A stretch of DNA of 64,000 bases from Diplonema japonicum (Eukaryota; Euglenozoa; Diplonemea; Diplonemida; Diplonemidae): NCBI GenBank assembly GCA_964019335.1, contig OZ025655.1:62001-126000 (forward strand). Direction: 5' to 3'. The notes beneath the pieces are model-generated. The model was not told the origin of the DNA and ran no database searches. It saw nothing but the letters and a program-made list of their open reading frames with translations. Numbering within the stretch: position 1 is the first letter of the stretch; each line of letters starts with the position of its first letter. The position numbers and the translations under genes are program-made. Below, in pieces: positions 20,980 through 32,842 of the stretch.

Positions 20980-22818
20980 CTACCCTGAGTCAGACAACAG
21001 GGAGCACACAGACTCATTTGTGGGGAGGTTCACAGACGAAGATAGGCTGCTGTTCGCCGACGACCGCTTCTTAAACATCTCCGGGACCCACTCATAACAC
21101 ATCACTTTAATGTCCCTCTGGATGAGGTCTAGACCACTCAGACTTTTAAACATGCACTCGGCCAGAAGCCTGAACTTGTCTTCTGAGATCTTCCCCCGCA
21201 GCTCTTTGTCCCATATTCTGACCTCCTTTTGCACAGATTCTGCGCTTCTGACCACGTCAACCGACCTCCTCATAAGCGCCTTGATGGATGCTGTGAGCTG
21301 CTGCACAGAGGTCTCACCATGCCCGTTCTCCAGCTGGCTGATGCACGCCTGGATATTGCTCCGCACATGGTCCACTGCTGCAAGGCACGTCTTCAGGTGT
21401 GGCGCTGCGTAGTTAAAGAAGACCTCGCACGCTGACTTCATCGCCTCGCACTGCTTGTCGGTGTGCCCCTTCGCAAGGGCTTTCCCAACGTGGTGCGCAC
21501 CTCGCACGAAATTATTCACTTTCTTCAGCTGCACTGCTTCTTCCTGGCACTCTTTTATAAACCGCATGCACTCCTCGCTCCGTGCCTCGATCTCGTCTAC
21601 CGTCCTCTTGTGCGCAGCTGTCAGCTCTACCTCAAGCTTTTTCACCACCTTGAGGCCTTCTTTAACTTTCTTCTCTTCCTCCTCTAGCTTCTGGACCTCT
21701 TTCAGCAGTGCCGCCCGTTTATCCTGCAACTCTTTGATTCTCTGTTGTATGCTCTCACGTTCGACCACGATCCTTTCCTTCCCCTCTTGGTAAGTGTCTA
21801 TGGACTGTTGCTTCTCCTTCAGCAGCGCACCCTGCGAATCAGCCATGTTTTCCATATTCCTCTCCAGCACACTGAACACATGCTTCATCTTCAGTTTCAC
21901 GAGCTTCTGACTGGCTTCGATGTTGTGGCCCTGCAGCCTGCACTTTCCTGCTGCTTCCAAGGAGGCACGCTGCTTCCTGACGAGCTCAAGTACGTCGTGT
22001 GAGGAGGGGAACAGTGTTGGGTCACCAGTCATGCGCAGCTGGTCTTCTTGTATGATGAGCTGGTTGACGTGCTCGCGTGCCTGCACGAGTGAGGCGTACT
22101 GCTCAGTCATGATGACCTCCTTCTCGGGATCGATCTTGAAGAGCACGAGGCAGCTGCACAGCAGGTCGATCAGCATGCTGGTTACAAGCTCCACCTCCTT
22201 AGTCCCTTTTGCGGCCTTCTTCACCCAAGCGTTCGTGATGGGTATGATCTTCCACATCTGCATCACAAGCTCCTTTGTCGTAGGCAGATCGGTGCACAGG
22301 CACTTGCTCAATAACAACACCAGTGCATCCTTCGGGGGGTTGTAGTACTTCAGGGTACTCTGCACAGCCTTCTCCATTGCGGCCGAAGAGAGGAATACAT
22401 CCCTGAATGTGTGTGGGCCATCTGCCTGCTTGTATCTCTTCTTAGTCTCCTGCATGAACACGGCCCACTCGTTCCACAACGCTGCCCTGTCGTCCCTGTC
22501 CCAGCTGGATGCGGCGTCTTCCAAGGCGTAGGTCAGGTCGGCGGCGTGCGTGATGTTGCTGAAGGACATCTTGGGGTGCTTGGGCTTGTTCTGGGAACTC
22601 CCGTTCACCAGTTGATGGAATATTGGGTTGATAACATCATCAACTGTGGTGAAGAGGCCTTTGGTGAGGATGTCTGTCATCAAGCCTGAGGAATGTCGTT
22701 TCGCAGGGGTAACGTGCTGCTCGGGGAGGGACGTGGCTGCCACCGCTAGAGCAGCTGCAAATGCCACCTCCTCCACCGCAAGGAAAGGTGACGAAGAAGC
22801 GAAGAGGAAGAGATCCAT
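20980..22818 (-). CDS. long helical coiled-coil protein
   Basis: Single exon, 612 residues from the ATG of MDLFLFASSSPFLAVEE. The first 30 residues are hydrophobic and Ala-rich, so a signal or anchor is possible. The rest is almost wholly alpha-helical by composition. A charged coiled coil lies at about 330-450 (QQRIKELQDKRAALLKEV). The C-terminus is Ser-rich and probably flexible (RSSANSSLSSSVNLP). The open frame extends further upstream into low-complexity sequence that I take as leader. No GTPase or other catalytic motif is seen. Function unknown. Confidence 0.7.
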   Translation of the reverse strand: MDLFLFASSSPFLAVEEVAFAAALAVAATSLPEQHVTPAKRHSSGLMTDILTKGLFTTVDDVINPIFHQLVNGSSQNKPKHPKMSFSNITHAADLTYALEDAASSWDRDDRAALWNEWAVFMQETKKRYKQADGPHTFRDVFLSSAAMEKAVQSTLKYYNPPKDALVLLLSKCLCTDLPTTKELVMQMWKIIPITNAWVKKAAKGTKEVELVTSMLIDLLCSCLVLFKIDPEKEVIMTEQYASLVQAREHVNQLIIQEDQLRMTGDPTLFPSSHDVLELVRKQRASLEAAGKCRLQGHNIEASQKLVKLKMKHVFSVLERNMENMADSQGALLKEKQQSIDTYQEGKERIVVERESIQQRIKELQDKRAALLKEVQKLEEEEKKVKEGLKVVKKLEVELTAAHKRTVDEIEARSEECMRFIKECQEEAVQLKKVNNFVRGAHHVGKALAKGHTDKQCEAMKSACEVFFNYAAPHLKTCLAAVDHVRSNIQACISQLENGHGETSVQQLTASIKALMRRSVDVVRSAESVQKEVRIWDKELRGKISEDKFRLLAECMFKSLSGLDLIQRDIKVMCYEWVPEMFKKRSSANSSLSSSVNLPTNESVCSLLSDSG

Positions 22819-22927
22819 GTTTTTAACCTCTTTCTTATCCTTCCTGTACAAATACGAGAAAAGAATACCCCCCCTCCCCCATGCCTCAGTAGTGCAAAAA
22901 ACCAACAAAATAAATAAAAATAGAAAT

Positions 22928-23401
22928 CTACCGCACGGCATCATGCCCGTGCAGCCTAACCCATCTTTTAGCCTTGTTGCTGAGCCAATGTGGCCGCCAG
23001 ACGATAGCCTGGGATGCAGGTGGTGGTCGGCAGACCATTCTCTTGTGGGAGGATGGAGGGTTTAGTCCTGAAGTGAAGGGGAGCACAGTGGACATTGTGT
23101 GGGGTGCTGGCATAGGGTCATAAAGGTCATTAGCTGTAAAGTAATGCCTTCTGATGGAATTCACCTGTTTCATCCGGTGTACTGCTGCTCGCCTCCGGAG
23201 GGCAACCACCCGCTCTGGCAACTTCAAGGGCGCGAAGCCACACCTGTCAACTTCTTCCTGCAACATGTCGTGCTGCTCTCTGCTCTTCATCCCCCTCCCC
23301 ATACTCGCCTTGTCAGTAGTCATACCAAAGGCCTTTGGGGCCTCTTCTTTCGGAATCATCTCTAGAGCCCGCTCAACCAACGCATGGAAGTCACGTGGCA
23401 T
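22928..23401 (-). CDS. small basic protein of unknown function
   Basis: Single exon, 157 residues, rich in Arg, His, Met and Pro, with no membrane segment. Start at MPRDFHALVERALEM. The frame stays open and protein-like upstream (FVPPERIPQVDSVPH), but no in-frame ATG is present there. Either an upstream exon exists or the CTGAACGCATTCCGCAG signal just upstream is a splice acceptor in the leader. A basic 157-residue protein could be organellar; this is not shown. Confidence 0.55.
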   Translation of the reverse strand: MPRDFHALVERALEMIPKEEAPKAFGMTTDKASMGRGMKSREQHDMLQEEVDRCGFAPLKLPERVVALRRRAAVHRMKQVNSIRRHYFTANDLYDPMPAPHTMSTVLPFTSGLNPPSSHKRMVCRPPPASQAIVWRPHWLSNKAKRWVRLHGHDAVR

Positions 23402-24659
23402 ATGGGGAACAGAATCAACCTGCGGAATGCGTTCAGGAGGTACAAAGGGTAGAAACTTGTAATAAAATGGGAAGAAAGGCGGATGGGTGGTGCCTTTGAG
23501 AGTATATGGTAAAGTAAATAAAAAAAAAGAAGAAGACTATTTATGAAGGAATCTCCGCTTTCTTTTCACTCTTTTTCTTTTTTCTTATAAAAAAAATGCA
23601 TTCTTTCTTTTTATCCCCCCTTTAATTCGTTTCTTAAAAAAAAAAAAATAGTACACTTCTCCACCTAATTCTGCTGACAACATTGAGACATTTCTGCTCT
23701 TTTTTTCTCATTTTTCTTGTTCCGGCGCTCTGCCCCAGTTGTCGCCCCTGCAGTTGCATCTTTAGTAGCCTTCGATTTTCTCCAGAAAGGAACGCTAAAA
23801 AAGCAGGGAGATCTTGGTAAAAAAATAAAATCTTTTAAAAAAAAAATGGCCGGACTCCTGTGCTGTCACTGGCTACATTCTATTTCTTCACTCTTCTCCT
23901 AACCAGAAAAGAGGGAAACGAGAAGAGCGTAACCCGAGATACGTTGCCAAATGACTTTGTTCTTGAAAAAAAAATTGTTTTTTTTTTTTTTGTGTGTCTG
24001 CTGTCCTTGCTAATTGAGGTTTTCTTTTAATATGAAAAATACCCATCATAGATCTTAATTGCTCTTGGTGCCTTTTCGTTTGCCTGTGTAGCCTTCAGAG
24101 CCTCCCCCTGACTTAGAAATATGATGGGTATAAAAAAAATACTGAAAAAAAAAAAAAAAAAGATCCCAACAAAAGACCAGAGACTTTCTACTTTCTACTC
24201 CAACCCCACCCCCCTTCGCTCTTTTCCGTTTCCCCCTTTTTCTTTCCCTCTTCGCTTCGGTCAGCACAGCTGGTGAGGGGAAAATCATCGGATAAAAAAG
24301 AAGAAGAAGAAGAGCTGAAGGCAGCTGAAGGAAGTGAAAGAGTGGAGATCTATTACTTTTTTCCTGTTTTTATTCTACACCTTTCTTTCTGACAAAAAAA
24401 AGAAATACCATCCTTTTTTGAGCTGCTACGAAGCGGGCCCAAAAGGAGGAAACTGTGTATGGAGGGGAAACGAAAATAGTATACACTAAGACTCGAAGGG
24501 GGAACCTTAAAGGATCCGAGTAAAAAAAAAAGAGGAAAAAAAAAGGAAAAAAAAACAGGGGAGCAAAATAAAAAAAAAAAAACCGATAATATTAATGAAA
24601 TCAAAAGAAAAACCCCAAGAAAAAAAAAGTGTAAAAAAAAAAAATACAACAGAAGAGAC

Positions 24660-24698
<39 letters not shown>

Positions 24699-24723
24699 AA
24701 GCGAACATTCTTGTATATGACAC
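23402..24723. other. long low-complexity intergenic region
   Basis: About 1.3 kb with no supported gene between a small-protein start and the kinesin stop. It is full of A and T runs, including about 37 A at 24661-24697 and many AAAGAAAA-type blocks. It should contain the kinesin 3' UTR. The Phe- or Lys-rich open frames here come from the homopolymers. Confidence 0.55.
24661..24697. repeat. poly-A tract (plus strand)
   Basis: About 37 consecutive A directly downstream of the kinesin stop in transcription direction (T on the transcribed strand). One of the longest homopolymers in the window. Confidence 0.8.
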
Positions 24724-27700
24724 CTATGACGCAGGGCTGGACAAGGTACGGGTGGTAGAGGGGCGCTTGCTTGGTGTCTTTGAAGCATCGGATGCAAGGG
24801 GCTTGATGACCTTAGCAGTGCGCGGGGTCTTCTTCTTGAGTACAGCAGGTGCTGGTGCCTCGGTAGGTACCTGTTGGTATTTGTTTTGGTGCTTATCCCG
24901 GACTCATACATCATTCCTCGGTGAGCTTCTGCTCCTCCTAGTAGTCTTGGAAGGCTTCGCTGGTGCGAAGGTAGAGCTATTACCTGTCACCCCCGCACCC
25001 GTGGAGTCGGTGGTGTATGGCACGTTAGCAGCTGCGCTGGCCTCGTTGCCATTATTCCCCTGTAGTTATGTTTGCTTTAAAAAAAACCCGACTTGCTGAC
25101 GTACCTCTTGGTTGCTCTCCAGCCTCCCAATGGTGCCCCCCAACTCCGGGCACTTCATGCCCCCCATCAGCACATGTATCTGCTCCTGATCGTCATCATC
25201 CTTCACGTCCGGATTCTCCAACAGCTCCCTGATCCTATCCGCACCCCTCCTCGTAGGGTTCACCCTAAGCATCGCCTTCAGTTTCTCCTTGTTAGGACGG
25301 TACGACGCGTACTCCCTCTTGAAGGCCTGGAACGCTTTGATCATCTTCTTAATCTGTTAAAAGGTGTTCGTGTGCACAACCCTTCATACGTCTTCCAGCG
25401 TCCAGCCGGGTGGCAGCTCGCCGTCGGGCAGCTGGTCCAAGAAGTGGCACACAAGGTCGAACGTCTTCGAGTACTTCTCCTCACGCTTCCCCACGTCAGC
25501 GAAGAACCTCTGCAGCTCGATCTGTTATTACAGGTTACTGTTGTTGAGGAGGCATACCTTTTCTCTGTGTTTCTCAGCCGCCTCTTCGTCAGCCTTGACG
25601 GCAAGGTCTCTCAGGTGTGCACATGTCACAGCATGTTCTTGCTTCAGGTGCTTTATCATATCCTGGAATGAGCGCTCCTGGTCCACCACCGCCTCTGCCT
25701 TGTCCTTCGCAGCGGTCTCGGAGAAGCGTGCGATCTGCTCCGAGAAGTCGTTGCGCTGCTTTGTTGCAACGTTGAGCTCCGACTCAAGCTTGTCGATCAT
25801 CTCTTCCCTTCGCTGGATGTCTGCGTGCAGGTACCTGGTCAGGGGGTGAGAAAACTGTGCATGCATACCTCTGCTGCTGCTGCTGGTCCTGCTCCAGCAC
25901 TCTCACCTGCTTCCCGTGGCCGTCGACAATCACTTCATTCTGCAGTGATTCAAACGAGTGAACCATCATACCTCTCGCTTCAAGCCCTCGATCTGTGCTT
26001 GGAACTCCTCAGCCATCGCCTGGTTCTCATCGAGAATAGCCCTCAGCTCCTTGTCATGCGATTCCTCCATCCGAGCCGTCTGCTGCTTGTGGTGCTCAAC
26101 CAGCCTGTGTGTGTGCGTGTGCGTGCCCTTCTTGTATCATACGCGTCGTATTCTTCGTGAAGCTGCTGCTTCATGACATTCAGTTGTGTCTTGTACTGCA
26201 CATCCTGAAACATATTAGTGTGGTGTGGTGTGTTTGTACCTTTCGTGCCAAGTCACGCGTGACCTCGTCAGCAGCCTGTTTTTCCTGCTTCGCGGTAACC
26301 TCTTCCCTCTCATAACGTTGGCTGTGGTATGTAAAGCAAAAAACAGATGCAACACATACAGCAGCTCCTGATGCTCCTTTAGCAACCTGTCCTTCTCATT
26401 CTGTATCTCATTCTTTTCGGAAAGAAGGTCGTGCACCTTGCCCCTCTCCCTGCTGAGACTCACGGCCAAATCATCCATGTTGTCATGCCCTATCGCCATC
26501 ATCTTCTTTTTGATAGACTCCAACTCTTCCGTCTGCCCCTCGTACTTCGTCTCTGCCTTGAACAGTCGCTGCTTCGCAGCTCTCATCATAACGGCATGCC
26601 TGAAAGCGAATGCCATGTTCTTTTCCTTCTCAGCTTCGAGCTTTGCCTTGTACTGCAGTGCCTCTGCAGCTGCCTCTTCTAATCTCTCTTGGATCTCGTG
26701 CTTGGCACTCTCCGCTTCGGCCATCTGCTGTTCCAGTTGGACCCTGTCGGCTTCAGATTCCACCTTGGTCATCTCTTGTGCTGTTTCGAACATCTTCTTC
26801 TCCAAATCGGCCAACATCTTAGCAGTTTCGTCCTCGTTCACACGCACCTGGTTCACGATGGAACGTGCCCTCATGGCGTACTCTAGGGTCCGCAGCGACT
26901 CGTTGAAGTTCGAGAGATGAGGACTCACTGTTGCAAGCATGTAGGTCTTAGCGTTGCCACCCAAGTCTTCTCTCAACAGCCAAGTAAGAGTCGAATCACG
27001 GTACGGAACGTTCACCTTAGACTTCTTCTCGATCAGAGCGTCGATGACACGGCGAAGAGTTGTAAGGGAGAGGTTGATCTTCTGCGCTTCGAGCAGAACG
27101 CTCCCAGAGGCACCGCTCCTCTTCACGTTCTCGCTACCAGCCAAATCGACCAAGTTGACGTTGGCGCGCCTCTGGTGAGTGGTGGTCTTGGGTCCACCGA
27201 TGCCGACACGCTGCTGGTCGTAGAAGGTGGTCTGCGTCACTGTGATTCGGAAGATGGCGTGGGAGCGGGAAGAGCGGTCGTTGAGGTTGGTAGAGCCGAC
27301 ACTTCTCTCTTGGTTACCAGCGTTGATGAGGGCGATGATATCATCGTAGTTCCTCGGGTTGTGGATGCTGATGCCCTCGACGTACGGCCCTTCTGTGGGG
27401 TGCTCACGGATCTTCAAATCCTCAGGGTCAAGCTTTCTTGCGGACCCAGCACCGGCATATTTGAAGCGCTCTGTGTCGCCACCCTCGCAGTAGTTGCCCA
27501 AAAGATCCTTCACCTTCTCGTTGTAGATCTCGTAGAACCTCACTCGTACGTCAGACTTGCGCCTCAAACCATGCTTGGAAGCTGTTTCACCCTTCTCTTG
27601 GAGCTGGTTAAATAGGTCCCTGCACAGCCTGGGGATAACACCAAGCTCGTCTTCTTCGCACCCCTGAGTCTGAGCGATCTGCTCGGGGTCGCCCATCATA

Positions 27701-28462
27701 GTGTGGGTCTTACCACTCCCGGTTTGCCCATAGGCGAAGATGCACGAGTTGATACCCTCCCAGGCGGCCTGCAGGGCAGGCTTACCTGTCTGCTCGTACA
27801 CCTTCTTCTGGTCGGAGAACTCCACATTTGCCTTCTGCTGCGTGCACGACCAGAACACCTCATCGAAGTTGAATCCCTTGTAGACTTCATAGTCCTCTTT
27901 GTCGAGAAGGAGCACCTGCTGTGGTGTGGATCTAGATCATCGGCATACCTGATCTTTTCTGGGCATCCCGATCACACTCTGGATATACCCACCTGCTTTT
28001 TTCACTTCTTCAATCTCGTTGTTCCCGAAAGGACGAACACGAACCATCACACGGACGTTCGCGGCTTCCGTGTTCGCCATGTTAGGCGGCGGCAGCCCTA
28101 CGGTTCCAGATCCAATGCCGCTGACTCTTCTGCTTCCTCCTTGCCTGGGGGATGGGTTCGGGGACACCGATCTTGTGTACAAGCTAGCACGTCGGCCTAG
28201 TGCATGCGCAATGTCTGGAGAGTCAGGCTCATCGTGTCCGGGTGCAAACTTATGAGACCCGTCTAAGCTCGTCTCGCGCTCAGCAGAGCCGCTGCTACGT
28301 CTCCTTCCTCCCGTGTGGCTGAGACTAGGAGGGGCCTGGGGACTCCTACCCGCCTTGGGACTGTGTGAAATAAGAATAGAGGTGTCTTTCTTCATACCGT
28401 GTTTTTCTGTGAGGGTCCCGCCCATGGGACTGCCCCAGGGTTGGTGTATCTTCCTCGTGCAT
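24724..28462 (-). CDS. kinesin-3-like motor protein
   Basis: Twelve exons: 28462-28398, 28360-27949, 27918-26360, 26321-26240, 26204-26143, 26104-25972, 25939-25869, 25834-25558, 25521-25390, 25353-25105, 25059-24910, 24870-24724; eleven introns of 30-45 bases, all in frame; 1112 residues. The motor (about 110-500) has P-loop GQTGSGKT, switch I NLNDRSSRSH, switch II DLAGSE and the kinesin-3-like VNVPYRDSTLTWLLREDLGG. A short neck and long coiled coil (about 510-950) follow. The Ser/Lys-rich C-terminus lacks an FHA or PH domain, unlike animal KIF1. Role: ATP-driven transport on microtubules; cargo unknown. The start follows from splicing exon 1 to the Ser/Arg-rich N-terminal arm. Introns crowd the coiled-coil part, while the motor is nearly one exon. 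Confidence 0.92.
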
Positions 28463-28532
28463 TGGCAGGAAGGGTCTGTATGGAAAATTAAATAAAAGAC
28501 ACAACAAACAAATAAGAATGAAATCTCGGTTT

Positions 28533-29333
28533 CTACACTGTTTTCTCTGAATAATAACCAGCGGCCTGGCTCATCAAGGGTTCGATGATGTGGCGCTGGG
28601 CGGTGGAGGGCAGGGAGGCGAGATACTGAATGCAAGAAGACAGGAAGGAAGGTGGAGCAGTGCCGTTGAGATAGACGTATCTGACGCCAGGGAACATGAT
28701 GATGACCTGTATGGTGACGAGGAAGATGACGACGGTGACTGCAAGGTAGAGGGCAAGAACAGTAAGCTCTGTAAAGGCACCGAAAATGGAGCCCAACCAG
28801 CCGTTGGAAGAGATTCCCGGGATGTTCGAGGACTGCGATTTCACCTCTCGTGCTGCATTGTCGACAAGATCAGTAGAACCATCGATGACTGCAGAGTCAT
28901 GCCCAGCCACCTCCCCCAGCTTTGTTGCCATCTCCTTTAACCTTTTGGTCATATCCATGCTCATAGCTAAAGACTCCTCTTTCAATTTCTTCCTGTCCTT
29001 CTTCTTGCCCCCACTGCCGTCAAACAAAGCCTTTCTTCCCCACTTCTTCACTTTCACTGCTCCCTTTTCTTTTTCCTCTTCATTGCTTTCTTCTTCCGGT
29101 GCCCCAAACCATTTCCCCACATCACCGACCTTCCCCCACAACACCTCTCCCCTCCCCACTAACACCTTGTACCCCCCCTCTCTTATCATGTCCCTTGCGT
29201 CCATTGCACTCACCTTGATCTCGTTGAACTCGTTCGCCATCCCTTCGCTTTCCTCCCTCCCACCATCCTTCACTGCTCGGAGCCTCTCTTCGATCGCTCC
29301 AAGGTAAGCCTCAACATCTACAAGTGGGGTCAT
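28533..29333 (-). CDS. putative SNARE-like membrane protein (USE1-like?)
   Basis: Single exon, 266 residues. It has an N-terminal helical part, a Lys/Glu-rich middle, a heptad-like stretch (MTKRLKEMATKLGEVAG, about 120-165) and a strong membrane helix at about 190-215, followed by about 50 residues after the membrane. The order of helix, SNARE-type heptads and C-terminal anchor resembles Qc-SNAREs such as USE1, but the tail beyond the membrane is unusual. This is an inference from layout only. It lies 70 bases upstream of the kinesin. Confidence 0.6.
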   Translation of the reverse strand: MTPLVDVEAYLGAIEERLRAVKDGGREESEGMANEFNEIKVSAMDARDMIREGGYKVLVGRGEVLWGKVGDVGKWFGAPEEESNEEEKEKGAVKVKKWGRKALFDGSGGKKKDRKKLKEESLAMSMDMTKRLKEMATKLGEVAGHDSAVIDGSTDLVDNAAREVKSQSSNIPGISSNGWLGSIFGAFTELTVLALYLAVTVVIFLVTIQVIIMFPGVRYVYLNGTAPPSFLSSCIQYLASLPSTAQRHIIEPLMSQAAGYYSEKTV

Positions 29334-29532
29334 CGCATGCTTTACTGAAAACGGGGTATATAAAATATAAAAATGAACCTTAAAAAGAAACCTTTAAAAA
29401 TACATCGTAAAAGGGTGCAACACATAGGGATCTTAACAACACAGAAGAGGCTGCAGGCTGGAGCTGGGTGGTGGGTGGGGGAAATCTAAGTTATGTAATG
29501 GATATTATATACAAAGGCCTCGGCTTGTTATT

Positions 29533-32500
29533 CTAGTGTGTTCTGATGCTGTGGTAGTAGTCGAGCTCGCTTGGTGTTAAGTCTTGCTTTGCTGATCTGC
29601 GGTCTCGATCTCTTCTGCGACGCTCCGCTCGTCTCGCTTCCTCCATTCTCCGTTCGGTTTTCAATTCTTCTTCTGTGAGGGTGTTTACATTGGCAGTGGA
29701 TCTGTAGTAGTCAGCTTCCTCGGTTGTCACCACCCGTGGGGGAGCAACACGTGGAGGCGACACTGAAGAGGGCTTGTAGAGGTCCATGGGACCACTGCTG
29801 AACTGCTCTCCATAAGGCCTACTCTCCGGCAAAAGGCTGTGCACCAACCCTGGCCTCGGAGAGTGCGTCTGCCTGAAACTCATTAACTCCCTCTCTCTAG
29901 TCCTGTCCCTCTCCCTCTCCCTTTCAAACAGTTCCCTCATCCTTTCCCTGCTTTTGCTTCGATCGGCGATTCTTTCGTTCCTAGTCCTCTCCCTCTCCTC
30001 CTCCCGCTCCCTTTCTTTTTCTTGCTCTCTCTCGCGCTCTTTTTCAGCTTCCAGGTCCCGCTTCCTCTTGCGTTCTTCCTCCTCTTCCCTTTCCCTCTGT
30101 CTCTTTATCTTCTCCTCATAATCCACCCGCTCGCGCTCCTCCCTCTCGTTGGTGACAACAGTTGTGGTAACTGTCCTGATGCCCGTCTGTGGAGACCATA
30201 CAGGGTCAGCAATGGGTCTCCCTGGAGCTGCAACGGTGGGCCTGTACTCCTGAACGGTGTCGGTGTGGAAGCCATCAGGAAGGATGGGTGTCAAAGGACC
30301 GAATTGAAGACGGGGCTGCGGCGTTTGAGGAACATGCCTTGCTGATGTAACACTCGGGACGGCTCCCTTGTACACAGTGCTCCCTATCTTCTCTGCTCTG
30401 TTGTGAGGTCGGATCATGGACTCAGATCCTCGAGTCTCTCTACTCTCCATGCTGAAGCTCTCCCTGTGCCGTCTGTCGTTCTCTCGTTCACGTCTTTCCC
30501 GGGCTTCTCGCTCTTCCCGCTCAGCTTGCACCTTAATCTTCTCCTCTTCTAAAGCCTGCCGCTCCTCCTTCACCTGCTCCATTTGCATTCTCGCACTTTC
30601 TTCCAGTGCTTTTGAGTGGCTGTCCATAGCTTCTTTCTGCTCCTTTAGTGCTTGCGTAACACCATCGGCAACTTCTTGGATTTGGGTTATCTGCTGCTTC
30701 AACCTGTCGTCGTCCTCTTGCCTCCTGCTGTCCTGGGGGGGCAGCCTTTCTTGGGAACGGTCTCTCCTCGGTAAGGGTGACACGCGTGGATCATTACTGC
30801 GAAAACCGCCTCTGTTCTTATAAGCGCTACTGGCATAGATTAGCTCTTCAACGTCCTAGTGGTGATGCTAGCCAGCTTCTTTGCATACCGGTGACACGCC
30901 TCTGGGCTGTGGTCGTGACATATACATAAACTCATCCTCATGGGGAGGAGGAGGGTGCAAGGGGAGTGGCGGCGGCGGCGGAGGCGGAGGCAATGATGCA
31001 TCATGCATCTGACTACGAGGGCTGGGGGGTGGTATGGGGTAGTGCGGAGACGGTTCGTAATGGTTACCGAAGCTCAGCAATGAGGCAGTGGGCGGGGGCT
31101 TCGCACCTGGAATGGCGTCATGAGAAGGTGGGATGTCATCCCGGTAGTAGAGATCCGGAGGTGCGTCAGAGAAGCTATGATGACCTGGGCTGCTACTCCT
31201 GTCGTGCATGTCAGCACGTGCAACACTCATTGCTGCGGGGGGTGACATGGCCGGATACTGCGAGAGGCCTGTCTCGTTCAGCGTCGCCCCTACCATAGGG
31301 ACTCTTGTTGCGAGAATCAAGGTCTCAGCGTTCTCAATTCCTGCTTGAGCCAAAGAATAGTTATCCTTTAACACTATTCCTTCTTGCGTCTTCAATACCT
31401 GCTCTGATAGTGGAAGACCAGTATTCTTGGCAAGCAAGATCTTGATACTTTTAACAGTCACTGCCTGAGGCTTGAGGCTCGGCAGCCGATACTCCTTGTT
31501 GTCCACCTTTGAAAGGATGGAAATGGTAATGCGACCGTCTGCAGCAGGGGGAATAGGAAGGTTTGCATCCTCTTCTGCAATAGACACCTTCCGTCTGGGG
31601 CTCTCCGCTGTCGTTGCTTTGTTGTGTGGCTCGCCTGTTGCAGAACAGAAACGCGTGGAGGAAGGCATCCCACAGGCATTGCACACCTGCGACGATTTTG
31701 CCTTCAGCAACATCCGGACAACACAGCCGTCGATCAGCCCACACCCACCTATTGTGTGGCTAGGTTCCAGCATTTCGCCCCGGTAGAAGGCACCAACATT
31801 TGCTGGCGGAAGCCCCCATGTTAACTCTGCCGATTTGTGCAACTTGACAACGAAGTCAGACATGCTGATAGTGATCGCCTCCCGCTCACCACGGATGTTC
31901 TCCAAGATGAGATCCACCGTGTCCCCGCGACGCTCCGCTGAAGCTACGCCGACAGGCTCGATGGACTCCTCTTCGACTAGAAGGCAGGTGCTGCCAGATC
32001 TAATGCTTGCATTTGCGAGGGTCATTCTTGGGTCCATTTTCTTGTTGTCGACGACAATGGCCAGGCGCTGAGGGGGGATATCAACCTCTGTTGAAAGACG
32101 TGAGAGGATGGTGCTGAAAGTGTCCCTGGTGCTGATGTCCGTTAGAACGAAAGGTGAGCTGCGGAGGTTGGACTCGATGGTGACAGTGAGGGGAGCGTTC
32201 GTGGGAGTTGGATGAGGCTTCTTGAGAGCTGATCGGAGTGGCGGACGAGATGAGGGGGAAGCACTAGGGCCCTTAGCTAGACCGGGATGCGGCTTCTGGA
32301 ACTCCCTCGTGGCATATTGTGCGGAGGTCATGACAGTCACTCTGCCGTCCATGAGACCCGCCTCACGCACAGTCATTCTGTTGTCTCTCAACTCGCCCAT
32401 AGAACCCACTAATACAAGGTTGCTGGCGTCAGTGTTGCCCGACTCATACTTCGCCATCGGCTTAGACAGTTTCTCCTTCACCTTCTCAATGGTTGACCCA

Positions 32501-32589
32501 GCTCGCAGTTGTTGTAGCTTGAACACCGTGCCGCCTACAGTCGCCACCTCCAACATGGTGTGCTCGTCGTCCCGCATCTTACCCGACAT
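29533..32589 (-). CDS. multi-ubiquitin-like-domain protein with charged coiled coil
   Basis: Two exons: 32589-30889 and 30855-29533; one 33-base intron; 1007 residues. Without the splice this looks like two genes, because the second half has no ATG. The joined frame runs RGVSP into DVEELIYASSAYKN. Four ubiquitin-like beta-grasp modules are suggested at about 10-90, 130-205, 225-295 and 350-430; they repeat an LxDGRV/MxPxMT-type turn. A zinc-like CNAC...RFCSATGEPH lies at about 300-320. A Pro-rich section follows, then a Glu/Arg-rich coiled coil to the end (RERERER runs). Tandem UBLs with a scaffold-like tail suggest an adaptor in ubiquitin or proteasome traffic. Confidence 0.75.
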
Positions 32590-32842
32590 GCCTGTTTGGT
32601 CTGATTAGAAAAGAATGAAAGAAACAAAAAGAAACCTCGATAAAATCACAGTGCATAAGGGTGCTCACTGTTCGAGAAAAGAGCATAAAGAAGGACACCA
32701 AGACACGTCACGCAAATAAAAACCCAAACTCTTAATCTGTTTTTTAAAAGAGAACGCCCAGTGGATATACCGGAGGACACGTTAAGAACTCCACTCAAAA
32801 GATACAAACAACCTATTCTCTCGGCTGCTAAACGCTCACAGA

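Noticed and set aside
29533-30783. A separate Arg/Glu-rich gene
   Set aside because: It has no ATG start; a clean 33-base intron joins it to the UBL gene.
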